Assembly (NCBI GenBank): GCA_910589415.1
Contig: OU342630.1
Coordinates: forward strand, 78,674,186-78,738,185
Length of the DNA: 64,000 bases
Direction of reading: 5' to 3'
From: Malachius bipustulatus
Taxonomy: Eukaryota > Arthropoda > Insecta > Coleoptera > Melyridae
Numbering within the stretch: position 1 is the first letter of the stretch; every line of letters begins with the position of its first letter. The notes below the pieces were generated by a model. That model searched no databases and was not told the origin of the DNA. It saw only the letters and a list, made by a program, of their open reading frames with translations. Positions 1 to 12,691 of this stretch are shown here, in pieces. The position numbers were made by a program, and so were the translations under genes.

Positions 1-36
1 CTTCTACTTCAATTGGATTAATTAGGACTGGAGAGC

Positions 37-363
37 ATGTGGTTCCAACAAGATGGAGCAACGCTGCATTTCTAGGTCGCATAAACTCTCATTTTAGCGA
101 TTTGCACTGGCCGGAAAGTTCGCCCGATTTAAACGTTCCAGATTTCTTTTTGTGGGGTTTATGGAAGTCATGAGTTTATGTTATCAAGCCTCAGACTCTT
201 GAAGGCCTCAAAGAGAATATCCCCGTCAAAAATGCGAAAACCCATCGCCGGAAGCTCTAGCAAGAGTGATGAAAATGCTATAAATCGAGTCCATAATATG
301 GTCATCAATTTGGCGGCGGCCACTTGGCCGGTATCATTTTCTCGACTCGATGAAAAAAATTGA
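37..363 (+). pseudogene. Tc1/mariner transposase, C-terminal remnant
   Basis: This is the 3' part of a DDE transposase gene cut by the window edge. Translated fragments include the WFQQDGAT block holding the second catalytic aspartate (from base 37) and the WPESSPDLNVPDFFLWG block near the third catalytic position (around 100-160), followed by VYVIKPQTLEGLKEN. These blocks are typical of the widespread insect Tc1/mariner family with a DUF4817-type N-terminus. The reading frame has in-frame stops after the first block and after LWKS, and a frameshift near 225, so it is dead. The N-terminal DNA-binding half lies outside the window. Confidence 0.8.
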
Positions 364-584
364 GACAATAAATAAACATAACCCAAAAACAGAACTAAAG
401 TTTTTCATTCATAAAAAAATTAGAGCCTTCCCTGCACATCTAAATATTTTTGGATCTTAGTTTCCACGAATAAAATTCCTGCACAGACTGCATCAGGATT
501 CCACCTCATTTGATTCCGAAGAGACCTGGGAACAAGGGGGGGACTGATTGCACTTTACACTCAATGTCCTGTCATAAAGATCCC

Positions 585-725
585 TAGCCATGAATCAAGA
601 CCTACACGCATGCTTCATAGACTACAATAAAACCAGAAGAATTAGAAATACAGAGAGGTGTTCGTCAAGGGTTTATACTGTCACCAATCCTCTTTAATCT
701 GTATTCGGAGTATGTACATAGTAAG
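585..725 (+). pseudogene. non-LTR retrotransposon RT fragment
   Basis: A short stretch translates in pieces to DLHACFIDYNKT and then to a GVRQG-like string followed by LSPILFNLYSEYV. These are the FxDxxKAFD region and the RQGC-xLSPxLFNLYSE region of a non-LTR reverse transcriptase, with the sequence between them deleted and the frame shifted. The wording resembles the larger LINE remnant at 4195-5700, so both probably belong to one family. Nothing here is functional. Confidence 0.65.
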
Positions 726-3700
726 TAGGGCACTTGATAATCAGGACATTAAAAGTACTTTCTTATATTTCCAAGTAGAATCGAAAAATAAAATCAAAAT
801 TTAGGCATTCTATTATTCGGTATAACCGGAAGTGCCAGAATTTTTTGGAATCAAATTCCAATACGTTTTCGGGATACGTCTAATGGGTACCCTTTCGTGA
901 ATGATCCTATAGGTAGTTTTACATATCTCACCCACCCCAAAACGCCAACGCAATAATGTATGGAAGGAAACACAATAATATAGGTAGTAGGTAGATACTA
1001 TGAGAAATCAAATGCCAGTTCCTCCTAGAGTATTCACGAACACAGTCACCTAACAACCCCATTATTTTCTAGGTATCGATTATATCGCCTGATAGTGTGA
1101 TAGATAATTAATTAAATCACTTTAATGACTAGCTTTTCAAATCAAAGCTAGCAGAAAGTGGTGTTCAGTTTTGATTAAAAGTGACGCTAATTGTTGTATG
1201 AATTATAGCGAATGATTTTAATTTGATGGCACTGTAGACAATATGATTTGCATCAATAAGATTACCGTGTCAAATATTTACCCTGTAATTCAATTATTAG
1301 AGAGGCAGCTGTTGTACCTACACCGATTTCTGCTTTGGTTAGTTTTCTAAAATAATTTATAACTGCGATACTTTACATATATCCAGATTTCTTTTCTTTT
1401 AAATATTTTCAAAAAATGCAGTTATTTTTAAATGATGAAATGGGAATATAAAAACCATACAGGAGTTGGGCAATGTTATATATCTGGAGTGCCACAAGGG
1501 ACAATTTCAGTGCCACTACGGTACCTATATGTAGCGGGTAAAAAGATGAGATTTGAAACCGAAAAAAATATTAAATTTTTGCAAATGATACGTAAGTTTT
1601 TGATCATTTAACTCGCGTTTGTTGGAATATTTTGTCTATCCGAAATAAATCACTCGGCCAAAAATCGTTCAGCCTGTAGATACCTAACTTGACTTCATAG
1701 CTTAATTTTGTGTTGCCCTATTATTCACACCTTGGTACTACATTACATAATAATCACATGACAAAATAGATCCTATAAAAATTACACATATGAAATTTTG
1801 TCAATTTGTTAGAAAAATATGATTTTACGCAATTTAGAGTGTGTAGACGATTTTTGAAAATTGCATATGAATAAATAAAGATAGTAACGTTTTTTGCACC
1901 TTCATTACAGTAAAAATTCCATAATCAATGTAAAATATCCTAATAATAATTATGGAAAATGTACCTACCGATTTAGGTACGTACTTACTTACATAAAAAA
2001 TAATAAAATAATGAACATAAGTGCATGAACAGTAAAAAACGGATTACATAAAACTTATTTTTAGTAAAGCAAAAAGAATTCTTTTAAATTAATGTTTATA
2101 TCAAAAGTTCTAGGGTACCTACTTACGTTATTAAACTGGAACTTCTATTCCACACCATCCATTAAGGACTATTTAATTTTTTAGGTGAACACTGTGAAGG
2201 ATGCATTCACGAAAAGAGACAAATAGAAATTTAATTACATAAATTTAGAAATTCAGTAATAACATATTTGTTAATAATATGTGTATTACAGTGATTATTT
2301 GATAAGATAAATTAGTCGATTATGATTATTTTTACAACATTTCATATTTCAGATAACTTTGAAAGCCTTTTGTAAATACTAGAACGTAATAACAACAGAT
2401 AAATAAAATTCTAATAATGGTATCGATCACGTACTTATACTTACAAGTTCGCTATAAATTTCTAAAAATTGGCGCAAGTTACGAGGGAGATTCATTATGT
2501 GATTAGGATTATGAGAGTAATCAGGAATGTGTGATTATTTTGTGATGCTACTTAAGTCAATTATTTTTGTCACCTGTATGCATTTTCACATATTATGAAC
2601 ATGCATCTGCTTAAGACTTTGCCCTTCGCCAAATAGCAAATAGCAGCTGTATGTTCATAACTGCGAGACAAGCGTATTGATTATGATTTAGGTGTGAAGG
2701 TATGTAAGATTACCATGACGTCATAAGTGACATCATCTTTCTGCCAACTTTATTTAATTTTTTCAATTTGTTTGACGATATCAGAGGAAGTTGAGATGCC
2801 TTGTTTGAGATGCAAAGTTCACTTTTTGAACAATGCCTTATAATTAACATTGGCTACTTCCTGAGTGCTAATTCATTTTTTTATCACATGGCAATGGTGG
2901 AGATTTTAGGGTAGCGTGGGGTGTCTTGCCTCTAAATTCTACAACACTGGAAAAAATAGTATTTGGAAAAAAATAGCAAAACTTAAGAAAAAAACAAAAC
3001 TAAACAACTAACTAATAGAAAACTAATAGAAGAAATAAATAGAAAACAACAAAATAATAAAAATTGTTGAAAATGGTCACCTCGAAAATTCCTCGAATGT
3101 TATTGCGAATCGTATTGCAGAATGCAATAATGCGATTCATCGGTGGTTCTGGCCTGTAGTGTAAGCTAAACTTTTGAAGTCACCCCTTAAAAAAATCTTT
3201 CAAAATATCTAGCAGAAAATCAAGAAAATGATGAAATGATTGACCATTTAGTCTTAACGCGGAATAATACGGCTCCATTAAATTATCTCCTGCAACACCC
3301 GACCAAAAATTAGCGGAAAATTTTGCCGATGATCACCTTCCATTATAGCATGATGATTTTCCCCCGCCCGTATATGATTATTATGGAAATTTCACGCGAA
3401 AAATTTGTTCGTCCGAAAATTTAACTTGTTCTAAGAATTGTGCAATTAACATTGAAACAAGTGACATCATTAACACAATCTTTAATTCTTTGTGGGAATC
3501 CCCTGATAAAACTTGATAAAGCTTTCTAATCCTCCGTCCATACAGTATACATAAAAGATCCATACAGTATCCTCTATACTGTAACGTGGCTAAGCAGGTT
3601 TGCAGTTGTTTTTCTAGTACCTACTTGTTGCTAAATCGTCTTCGATTTTTTAAAAAACAGCTTCTTCCATTTGCCGGAATCAGGTGACGTCGCTCATTTC

Positions 3701-4190
3701 CAGCAGCTTTTCTGTGACAACTTCCAGTTGATAGCATATTCGTGAATACGAATAAACAACTGTTTTTCATTTGGTAGCCAGCTGTCAGTTTGACAAACTT
3801 TGTTGATAAATTCGTCACGCTGCTGCCGTAGCCTCAAATATTTATGAAATATTTTTCTTGTCTGTATCTCAAGAACGGTGCGTTTGCGGATCTCTGTTGA
3901 TGCGAACTTTTTTTCTTAAAATTGAACCAGGAATCCTACCTTTCATTTTCCGACGCATGTTTTGAAGCATCCTGTATTGCACTGGTAGGTAAGGAAGATA
4001 CCCTACTGATAGAACCTTAAGGGCGGTTGCACAAACTTAATTCAAAATCTGACTGACAACTACCGATTTTAATATGCAAATATCCAATTCACCCTTTCAG
4101 AAATGAAGATGCATAATATAGACAACTCAATTCAGAAATAGATGAAAAAATCATATACGCTAAAGAAAGATGGATGCAATAAAGATGTCA
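726..4190. other. AT-rich intergenic sequence, no gene seen
   Basis: This stretch is AT-rich with no convincing coding region; its open frames are short (65 codons or fewer) with no recognisable motif. Around 740-930 there is a degraded piece resembling the left half of the foldback at 43578-44337 (a TATAACCGGAAGT string and neighbouring sequence). Nothing else in it is assigned. Confidence 0.5.
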
Positions 4191-4194
4191 GGAA

Positions 4195-5700
4195 GTGGAA
4201 GATTTTCAAGCGAAACATAAATTTAGAGCGCTACACAGAAAAGTCAAAGAAACCGCAGGGCTCTGGAAACCTAAACGCATATCCAATGTGATAAATGGAA
4301 ACGATGAATTAAACCAATATCCTGAAAAAACAATATGGGAGAATTACCTCATGGAACTCTTTGGAGATGATAATGGACCCCAAGAATATATCCTCCAATA
4401 AACATGAAGGATAAACCAGCGAAGAAACCATCAAAAAATTCACCAACTTCTTTAACATCGTACATGGTAACGGCATAATGCCACATGATTGGGTGACTTT
4501 GAAATTTATAGCTGTACCGAAGAAAAATAAACCAAAGGGATGCGCAAAACAAAGAAGAGTAGTTTTGATGAGCCATGCCCTAAAAATTTTTATGCGTATA
4601 ATATTTGACGGCATACATAGAAAATGTGAAGAATATCTCTGTCGCTCACAATACGGATTCAGAAAGGGCACTGGCACTCATGAAGCTATTATTCTGGGAC
4701 TGTCATTAATATAGTAGAAATATACTTAAAAGTTCAGAGAACGCTGAACGTCTGTTTCGTTGACTACAATAAGGTCTTCGATCACATCAACCTTGACAAA
4801 TTGATCGAAATCTTAAAACAGATTGGATGAGATAACCATGACATAGCAATAATTCGCAATGTGTACTGAAACCATCAAGGCTGTGTCAGAACAGAACACG
4901 GTAACACCAACTACGTAGACATTGAAAGAGACACCATCAGGGATGATTCCTATCTCCACTGCTCTTTATTAACGTCAGATCATCCTTAAACAAACGCCAT
5001 GAAGGCGCCAAGATAAATGGTATCGTAATCAACAACATAAGATACGCGGACGACACGGTCATAATCATAATGCAGAATGTGAAGAACACTTGCAACTCTT
5101 AATGAACATACTAACAGAAGAAAGTCATCTGATGAGTCTGCAAATAAATGGGAATAAAACTTTTATAAAAAACATCATATAAAATGGAGCGTACCCTGAA
5201 AAACGTATAAAGCTATATTTATTTAGGTAGGGAGATAAACAGTCACTAGACCACTAAAGAAATTCGAAGAAAAAATCGAAATAGCTCGAGCGGGATTTAT
5301 GAATATGCGTAAAATTCTATGGCATATGAAACTATCAATGACAATTGTTTAACTAAAAGTACTACATTTGGTCGCTGTTACTTTACGGATGCAAGATGAC
5401 GTCAAAAAACTGAATGCATTCGCGCGATGTGGTTGTAGAGACGAATGCTACGGATAAAGTGACCCCTTATCTGGGCCATATGATGCGCCATAAAGAATTT
5501 GAACAGCTGCAATTAATACTGGAAGGAAAAATCGACGGGAGGGGAGGGGGAATCGGAAGAAAAAAGAAGTCATGGCTCCATAATATCAGAGACTGGACCC
5601 ACACGAATGGAAAAACATTATTGCATAGAACAGAGTTGGATTTGCCGAAATAGTCGCCAATCTCGATCGAGACGACACTTAGGAGGAGGAGAGTCTAACT
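4195..5700 (+). pseudogene. LINE ORF2 remnant (RT and C-terminal region)
   Basis: This is a degraded non-LTR retrotransposon ORF. In order it shows a linker before the RT (4195-4401, an open 68-codon piece with an IWENYLMELFGDD string), RT fingers (4478-4714, with CRRSQYGFRKGTGT-like wording, read as CRSQYGFRKGTGTHEA), a FVDYNKVFDHI string (about 4755-4790) and the catalytic YADD box at 5043-5054. The last part is a C-terminal region (5414-5653) with YLGHMMRHKEFEQLQLILEGK and a basic GRKKKSWLHNIRDW segment. The closing GRxxxSWLxNxRDW motif is characteristic of a LINE family common in insect genomes. Many frameshifts and stops separate these blocks. It ends in a short GGAGGAGGAGAG run near 5690 without a clear poly(A) tail. 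Confidence 0.85.
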
Positions 5701-5800
5701 TTAACTAAGTAAAGGCTTGTATTATTCATTACTATTGCCCCCGCCCCCCAGACTATTGAATAATAATGACAGGTCGATTGACCAATGACCTCATTATTTA

Positions 5801-6044
5801 ATCGTTAATGTCAATTATCTATCTTTACCATCCTATTATGTCATATGTATGTAAGATTGAAACTACTGCCTGCTGACAATAATGTTCAGCTTGCGTTATT
5901 GTAGAGTCCTTAAACATTTATTCAATCGTTAATGTCAATTCTTTATCTTTACACCGTCCTATTCTGTCATATGTATGTCAGATTCAAACTACTGCCTGCT
6001 GACAATAATAATGTTCAGCTTGCGTTATTGTAGAGTCCTTAAAC
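5801..6044. repeat. tandem duplication, 134-bp period
   Basis: Two adjacent copies begin with ATCGTTAATGTCAATT at 5801 and 5935. Both continue through TGTCATATGTATGT, ACTACTGCCTGCTGACAATAA and GTTCAGCTTGCGTTATTGTAG to GTCCTTAAAC. The copies differ by a few substitutions and a 3-base ATA insertion in the second. No coding potential is seen. Confidence 0.9.
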
Positions 6045-7520
6045 GTCAATTTTATGTTTAATAAAATGTTACAAAAATATGAAAGTAACAGACATCTTAG
6101 GAGGTTTTTTTATTTTTCAACTAGTGGCAGGGGCAGCTACTAACCATTACTAAAATGTACATGTTTTAGTATCCATGCGTAGCTATATAAAGCACTGGTC
6201 AACCGTTGGTGTGAAAGCTGATGTTTTGGAATGCTGCCAAGTAGTGCTACAAGCTACAATATTCTAATAATCAAAATATTTATCTAAGGATCTACTTAAA
6301 GAGAACAATAATTTTTAATAAATAAAACTTCACTAATTTAATTCTATAGCAAGTAAATTGATTTTTATTCAAAAATTGTCGTAGATAAAGTACAGTATTC
6401 CACTCGCACATAATGGCTATTATCTACTAAGATGTTATAGCACTTGCCAGAGTCTGGTGCTGCAATTTTCATCTTCGTAGATAATGGTCATCATTATATT
6501 ATGCGCTTGTTTAATAATATACTTTTATAATTTAAAAAGAAACTTTATTACACCTCACGCTAGCTAGGAGACATTTAAGTATAAAAGCCTATTCATTTAG
6601 TCAGAAAATAACTTTTAGGTAGGTATACTCACACTTTTGGAGCAGTGGTAAATTCTTAGCAAAACAATAGATACAGGTACACACAGATACTTAGTGTGGC
6701 ACTTCTTGGGGAGTTTCTTGACTCTGACGTGGTGAATCATAATGTGCTATTTTGAAATCGAACAAGTTATCGATTACCGACATGCAAGCCCGTGGTTATT
6801 CTTAACAATGCGCGAATACTTTCGATGTAATATCTGGGAAATTATCCTCTAATGTGTATTATAATTACTTTTCTCTTACGTGAATTAATGCGAAATAAAA
6901 GTGCATTGTTTCATTGCGCAATAATTCTGAAAGTGAACGGTTGATAAGCACCAACATTATATTACATGAAATATTTAATCACCCGGTTGTTTTTAGTTCA
7001 ATTACCCGGAAAGTGCAAGTCTGAAGACTGCAAAGAATTCTAAACCAATAACAATTTCTTAAAAATCTAATAATTATGAATTAAAGCATTGCTAATTAAA
7101 TTTCCCGGCAACAACGCAACTGGGTTGATTACTGGAATTTGTTTATTATCCTGATTGATAATTTTTATTAATTTTATTTTTTTGCTATCCTTTGGCCTTG
7201 CTTAATTGACACTTCTGATCCGAAAAACTGTATTTTCTCTGGTCGTGGCTCTGCTGAGTGCAAATATTTATTCAATCGATAGGTCAATAGTACTGAGATT
7301 AGGAAGCATTTTAAATTAAGGTCATGTATTTAGAGACTTTATATGACATAATAGGAGAATAATTAGATGTGGACTGTATTTAATGAAAATATGCGTCAAC
7401 TATTAAAAATCTGAACATGTTAATAATGTGCAGCTTAATACAAAAATGCAGACTATCAAAATGAACTAAAAAATTAATCTAACATTTGCTCTATGATGCC
7501 TTAGTTATAAAATAATATTC
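6045..7520. other. AT-rich intergenic sequence, no gene seen
   Basis: No open frame longer than 60 codons and no recognisable element was seen in this stretch. Confidence 0.5.
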
Positions 7521-7530
7521 ACTTTCTTAT

Positions 7531-7683
7531 TCATAATAATAATAATAATAATGGCTTTAATATCCTTCGGAAAAACGGGATAAGATGAATTTTATCCCCG
7601 TCTACCGAACCAAACCCAGATTCCGCTCTCGAAGGATCGGTAAATACTTTCCAACTTCTTGAGAAAGTGCAAGTTTAACTCGA
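7531..7683 (-). repeat. LINE 3' tail with (TTA)n end
   Basis: On the minus strand a short segment reads from a CTTCGAGAGCGG string through CCGAAGGATATTAAAGCC into a run of TTA triplets at about 7531-7551. A 3' untranslated segment ending in a simple triplet repeat is the usual 3' end of jockey/I-like LINEs. It lies directly downstream of the larger antisense LINE at 7684-9890 and looks like a separate, strongly 5'-truncated copy. Confidence 0.5.
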
Positions 7684-9890
7684 ATAATAATAATACCTTT
7701 ATCCACCATTTTGGATACATAATGGAAATGTAACTTATTGTTACAAAATAGGGGATAGTAGCATAATAAGATTACTAATAATATCTATAAGTATACGGGT
7801 ATGTAAAACACTAAATAGGGGTAACAGTATAAGAAAGTATATAGACATTGCAGCATAAGAAAATTTTTCAAAGCTGGCCTAAAGCGGCAGATACTCCTCG
7901 CCTCTTTCAATTCTGAGGGTAGTTTATTAAATATTCCAACTCTTAACTCTTACGATGCTAATCAGCATACATAGTGAAAATTGTATTCATACATAGTGAA
8001 AACTGTATTGTCAAGCCATACCTTAAATTATTCACATATAAAATAAAGAGAATTGGTACCAGAACGGATCCTTAGGTCACTCCCATATTTAAAGTTCTAA
8101 CAGACGACCGATACTCTCGCTTCGACTATCATCCAATACGGCCACATATAGCCTTTTTGCTATTAAAAATGATAAAATCCAATCCACGGCAACACTCCTA
8201 ACACCGCAATAATATAAAATAGACGACAGTACAATAGCCTCTTGAGATCGCAAAAAAATCCCAACGAGACAGTCGCCCTCCCTAATTAATCTCACCGTCT
8301 TCCTGCAAAACTCACTTAGAGCAGTGGATGTTGAATATCCAGGGCGAAAACCGTGCTGCATAAGAATACTCTGTTTAGTAAGAAAACCCAGAAGGCGATT
8401 CATGATGAGATACTCAAACAACAACTTTACTGAAGGAAAAAGAAACAGTAATCGGTCTGTAATCCTTAAACGCACATGAACCACCCTTTTTCTTGCAAAG
8501 TGGCACAACTTTTTCAGTTGTGTCACTTTTTAGTATTTCGGGATATAGGCACCGTAGAAAAAGATAAATTGACCAGATAACTCAAAAGCGGAATGAATGA
8601 ATCAGCCCCAGCAATACAAACAAAGGAACACCGTCCAGTCCCGAAGATTTTTAGTTCTTCAGCTTACGAGATAGTAGATCATATAGCTCATTTTCCGTAA
8701 TGGGACCAAAAATATACTAAATGGTAAGATCATCCCATTCCCCCTCTCCCATTATACGGTCACCCCGAGGTATGACAGTCTTAATATCAACTGGAGTACG
8801 CACAGAGGAATCATTAAGTAGCTCAGCAACTGTCTGAGGATCACCAACCCTCACACCACCATACTTTAACGGAGCACATTTACGCCTCTCACCAGAACCG
8901 CTGTCAGCTTAGAAATGAGGTTCCATGCTTTGCTTGTCCGAATTAATAATTTTGGATTGACGCAAACAGATTCTTCAAACGTACATTGGATCGACGCACA
9001 TAATCAGAGAGATAAGCCGTCCACTTGCACACAACCGTGGAGGTAAATGACTATCAAAATAATCTAAAGATTTCCTATGAAAAATATCAAAAACTTCATT
9101 CATATCCTGAGAAAGATAAACATCATGCCAGTCCCCCTCCCTCAAGGCAGTCTGGAAACCAATAATAAGACTCCTCATAATGTCTCCTTTAGTATCCCTT
9201 ACCTTTGATATTCGAAGCTTGCCCGATTCTGACGAAGACAGCCCTGTGGTCAGCACCTAAACACGCTTTTCCAATTGACAGTCGCCAGTATTACTAGAAC
9301 GAAATTAAACTGCGTATCTTTGAACGCATCCAGATTAATATCACCACATAGAATAAACTTTGTGCTGATTTTGCATCACAAACTGAATAAATAAAAAACA
9401 CATTCACATCTCCAGAGGAAGATCGATAACAATTCAACAAAACTGTAGGTACTTAACTACTTTTCAGGTTTCAAATTTCACTCCACAAACTTCCGAAATT
9501 TAGATTGGATAGGTCTAAAGCTCGATAGGTCTATATCCTCCGTGCTAATTCCATTCTCAGCCCATTTCCCACCTCGTCGTAGATTGGGCAGACAGTACGA
9601 GGCAACCAAATTATACACATCAATGACGCAGGAAGAGATCACATCAGCCTTCCTTCGAACCCCAACCTCAGTGAGGCATATAAAGTTCAAGGTCATATTG
9701 AGTACTTATAAAAAGTTCATTAATTTTACAAGGCTGCGTAAGGTGTCAACATTCAAACAAAGCAAATTTGCTCAACAAAGATTATGTCGGTTTTATAAAT
9801 ATATTCTTGGAGGGGAAAAATGGCTTATGCAAGTTCCAAGCGGCCATATAAGTGAATCTGTTGCAGCCTTAAAATTAGAACTATAAATAG
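7684..9890 (-). pseudogene. jockey-like LINE remnant, antisense
   Basis: Read on the minus strand, this is a degraded non-LTR retrotransposon. It shows an endonuclease start (about 9800-9478, with the NFICLTEVGV string typical of the EN domain), an EN-RT linker (9256-8975) and RT fingers and palm (8526-8089, with NRLLGFLTKQSILMQHGFRPG and STSTALSEF). A G-S-V-L-V-P-I-L-F-I-L block follows (about 8075-8040), matching the conserved QGSVLGPILF region, then a frayed C-terminus near 7920-7880. It ends in a GGATAAAGGTATTATTATTATT tail at about 7684. The catalytic FADD region is missing: the 8040 to 7980 interval jumps from RT motif 4 toward the 3' end. Many stops and frameshifts make it non-functional. 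Confidence 0.8.
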
Positions 9891-9909
9891 TTACCTTAAA
9901 TGAGCTATA

Positions 9910-10412
9910 CAGGGTGAGGATTTTAAAGTGTTACAATGCGATATTTCGAAAACCGTTTCAAATATTTTCATGAAATTTGGAAGCCGTAGTAAGTCCAGGA
10001 GAGGGCATATTTTACGATATTTTTGACATTTTTTCCTTCACTCCCTTTTGAGAGGCGGGCGTGACTTTAGGATTTAAACTAGGAACGCTTATTTTTATTG
10101 CAGATTAGGATTTCATGGCTGAAAATATGTAGGAAATTGCTCTCCCCTCCCCACTCGAAAAATGGAGGGGGGCGTGGGATGAATTAAAAATTTACTGAGG
10201 TACCCATATTTTTTATTGCAGATTCGGATTGTACAACTAAAAAAATAGAATTTGTCTGTTAAACAAAGGAAAAAATTGTCACAAAGGAAAAAATGTCAAA
10301 AATATCGTGAAATATTCCCCCTTCTGGACTTACTACGCCTTAATAATTTCATGAAAATATTTGAAACCGTTTTCGAAATATCGCATTGTAACACATTAAA
10401 ATCCTCACTCTC
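9910..10412. mobile_element. foldback MITE, 503 bp
   Basis: The two ends are inverted copies. The left end starts CAGGGTGAGGATTTTAAAGTG after TA (9908-9909); the right end ends CTCACTCTC before TA (10413-10414) and reads GAGAGTGAGGATTTTAATGTG on the minus strand. The arms match for roughly 150 bp, including GTTACAATGCGATATTTCG. Flanking TA and a CAGGGTG end fit non-autonomous Tc1/mariner elements. It interrupts the coding-like strip described at 10420-10800. Confidence 0.85.
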
Positions 10413-10419
10413 TATAGCT

Positions 10420-10800
10420 GTGGATGTTTCGCAAGCTACCTCAGGAAAGTGTTGCTTTAACATTTTGGCAACATCCTCAGCCGTCGTCTTGGGATTTGGC
10501 GACGCTGTATTTTGCTTAAAGACCTTATCAGCTGACTTCATATTTTTTGAAATAGGTACCTACCAGTCCTACCACAATATTTACCTTTTTCATCGCCAAC
10601 CTTCAAATCGTCAATGTCTGGTGTTTTGCAGGTTTCATATCATTAAAACAGCATATCGATTTAACGTTACGTTCTCCTAAAAATGGAATTTTCAATGGGT
10701 TTGAGGGTCTGCCATTATCAAAACGAACAGATTCATTTTCAAGCATTGTGATCAAATCTTTTTGATTTCGAGTTCTTGATTCCAACTGCTCACATAGTCT
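10420..10800 (-). pseudogene. coding-like remnant, unrecognised
   Basis: Two minus-strand open pieces, 10785-10603 and 10541 leftward, have amino-acid wording unlike random AT-rich DNA. Examples are FDNGRPSNPLKIPFLGE, then DIDDLKVGDEKGKY across a frame change, then ADKVFKQNTASPNPK and AEDVAKMLKQHFPEV. The second piece runs straight into the foldback at 9910-10412, which supplies its apparent C-terminus. I do not recognise the family; it may be an old transposon ORF or a host gene fragment. Confidence 0.3.
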
Positions 10801-11410
10801 ATTTTATGTTATTGAGAGTTCTTTCTTATAACTTACAGAATAATTGTGTCACTTTCAACAATATCACTTACACTAGGTTCGTCAGATTTTTTTTTCACAT
10901 AATAATATTATTATGTTTATAATTTAAGTAAGTCTGATTCCTTCAATTTCCGAGATAGCGCGTCCAGGTTTTGTTGGCTGACATCGTGAAACACGCATAT
11001 TTTGGCTTAGGTAAACGAGTTTTGTAAAGAAATTCATGTTAGTATGTTTGTACTTTACTAGCACTAGCACGTTAACAATAATACCTCTGCTGTGTTCATG
11101 TGATCCTAATACATTCCCAATATATTCGTCTGGAGATCTCGCTCGTCATAGATAAGAAACTTCCAGATTCCGAGGTTTCTAGAAGTTATTACTGCAGCGA
11201 ATGTTCCGGAACTGGAAAGCGAAAAGTCAATAACATCAACATTCCAGAAATAATAATGGTTACGTATAAGTAATATTAGTAGGCGGTCTTATAGGAAAAT
11301 ACGAATAAGATAAGCGATCTAGGTAGATTGCGATTATAATAAGCAATTATAATAGTCTTGTAATTATATTCATTTGGTGCTCACCAGGTAGGTAGGTATT
11401 ATAATTATTA

Positions 11411-12691
11411 ATGGGTGGGCCATCTAGCGGTTGCATTTTGAACCGCTAGTTATTTGAAGTATATGAATGTTAAATGTCATTACGACTTGACAGATTGTTA
11501 GTTGAAAGTCTGAAGCTTACGAAATGGTGCTCTATACGCTTGAAGAAAACTGGGGTATATTGAAAACTTACTTTCAAAGTGGTGAGTCTTCTACCCAAAC
11601 TGTGAGAAATTTACAAAAAAAATGAGCAAAATTCGAGTGCCTCCACATCAAGTTGTGGACAATTTCTTGAAACGAGCTCGTGCAACTGGTTCGTGGGTTG
11701 CCAAAACAACTCGTTCCCGCTCTTGTTCAACACCCGAAAATATTTCTGGTGTTGCAGAGAATGTGGCCGAACATCCATCAACATCAACTCGTCATCGTTC
11801 ACAAGAAATGAACATTTCTCGAACTTGTCTGTGGCGAATTTTGCATAAGGACCTCGGTATGCACGCTTACAAGGTTCAATTAGTCTAACAACTGAAGCCT
11901 CATGAGTCATGACCATCTGATGCGTTTTCGGTTCGCGCAATGGGCTGAAAATCAATTGGCCGAAGATGGGCATTTTTACCGAAAAATCGTCTTGTCAGAT
12001 GAGGCTCATTTCCACCTCGAAGGCTATGTCAATAAACAAAATTGTCGCATCTGGGGTTCGGAAAATCCATACGTCACCATTGAAAAAAAGCCAATGCACC
12101 CACAACGAGTCACAGTTTGGTGCGGATTTTGAATTTCGAAAACGATGAAGGAGCATCCGTTACGGTCAATGGCGAGCGTTACCGTGCCATGCTCAATGAA
12201 TTTTTGTTTCCAAGAGTTGAAGAGAATGACATGGACGATATTTGGTTTCAACAGGATGGCGCAGCTTGCCACACAGCCAACGCATCAATCGAACTTTGGG
12301 GACCGTTTTCGAAAACCGAATAATCAGCCGAACTTCTGATGTCAATTGGCCACCTCGGAGTAGCGATTTGAGTCCGTTGGACTATTTTTTGTGGGGAGCC
12401 GTTAAGGACAAATGTTACGCAAATCATCCAGAGACGATTGAGGCTTTGAAACATTAAATCGAAGTTGCCATTCACGAGATTGAAGCCCAAACAATCGAAA
12501 ATGTATTGAAAAATTGGATTGATCGGATGGGGTACTGTCGGGCCAGCCGTGGCAGCCATTAAAATGAAATTGTGTTTCATTCATAAATTTCAATGTCCAA
12601 TCTTTCTAATAAAACCAGAAATTTGAAAAAATATTCACTAGTTTCGTTTTTATTGAATTTTCAAAATGCAACTTTTATATGGCTCACCCTG
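11411..12691 (+). mobile_element. Tc1/mariner element, full length, inactivated
   Basis: A complete 1281-bp element is flanked by TA (11409-11410 and 12692-12693). Its terminal inverted repeats are about 32 bp: the left begins ATGGGTGGGCCAT and continues to GTTGCATTTTGAA, while the right read inward is CAGGGTGAGCCAT through GTTGCATTTTGAA. The right terminus has the CAGGGTGAG end shared by many foldbacks in this window; the left has mutated. It encloses one transposase gene (separate entry). The structure is whole but the gene is broken, so the copy can move only if helped in trans. Confidence 0.9.
11524..12561 (+). pseudogene. Tc1/mariner transposase, multiply disrupted
   Basis: The gene would have encoded a cut-and-paste DDE transposase acting on its own TIRs. 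The N-terminus (ATG at 11524, MVLYTLEENWGILKTYF) is a DUF4817-like helix-turn-helix region. It is followed by the PPHQVVDNFLKRARATGS block, the HRSQEMNISRTCLWRILHKD second helix-turn-helix, the first catalytic block LSDEAHFHLEGYVNKQNCRIW (about 11990-12055), the second block IWFQQDGAACH (about 12240-12270) and a third block SSDLSPLDYFLWG (about 12362-12400). Damage seen: a frameshift near 11620, a TAA at 11886, a 7-bp duplication near 11900, a deletion with stop near 12130, a frameshift near 12300 and a TAA at 12455. The gene ends with RASRGSH and a stop. Confidence 0.9.

Noticed and set aside
3381..3818. Two minus-strand frames of 60-65 codons
   Set aside because: No motif, no similarity recognised, short lengths expected by chance.
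9542..9886. 114-codon plus-strand frame
   Set aside because: Antisense shadow of the LINE endonuclease region, which reads sensibly on the minus strand.
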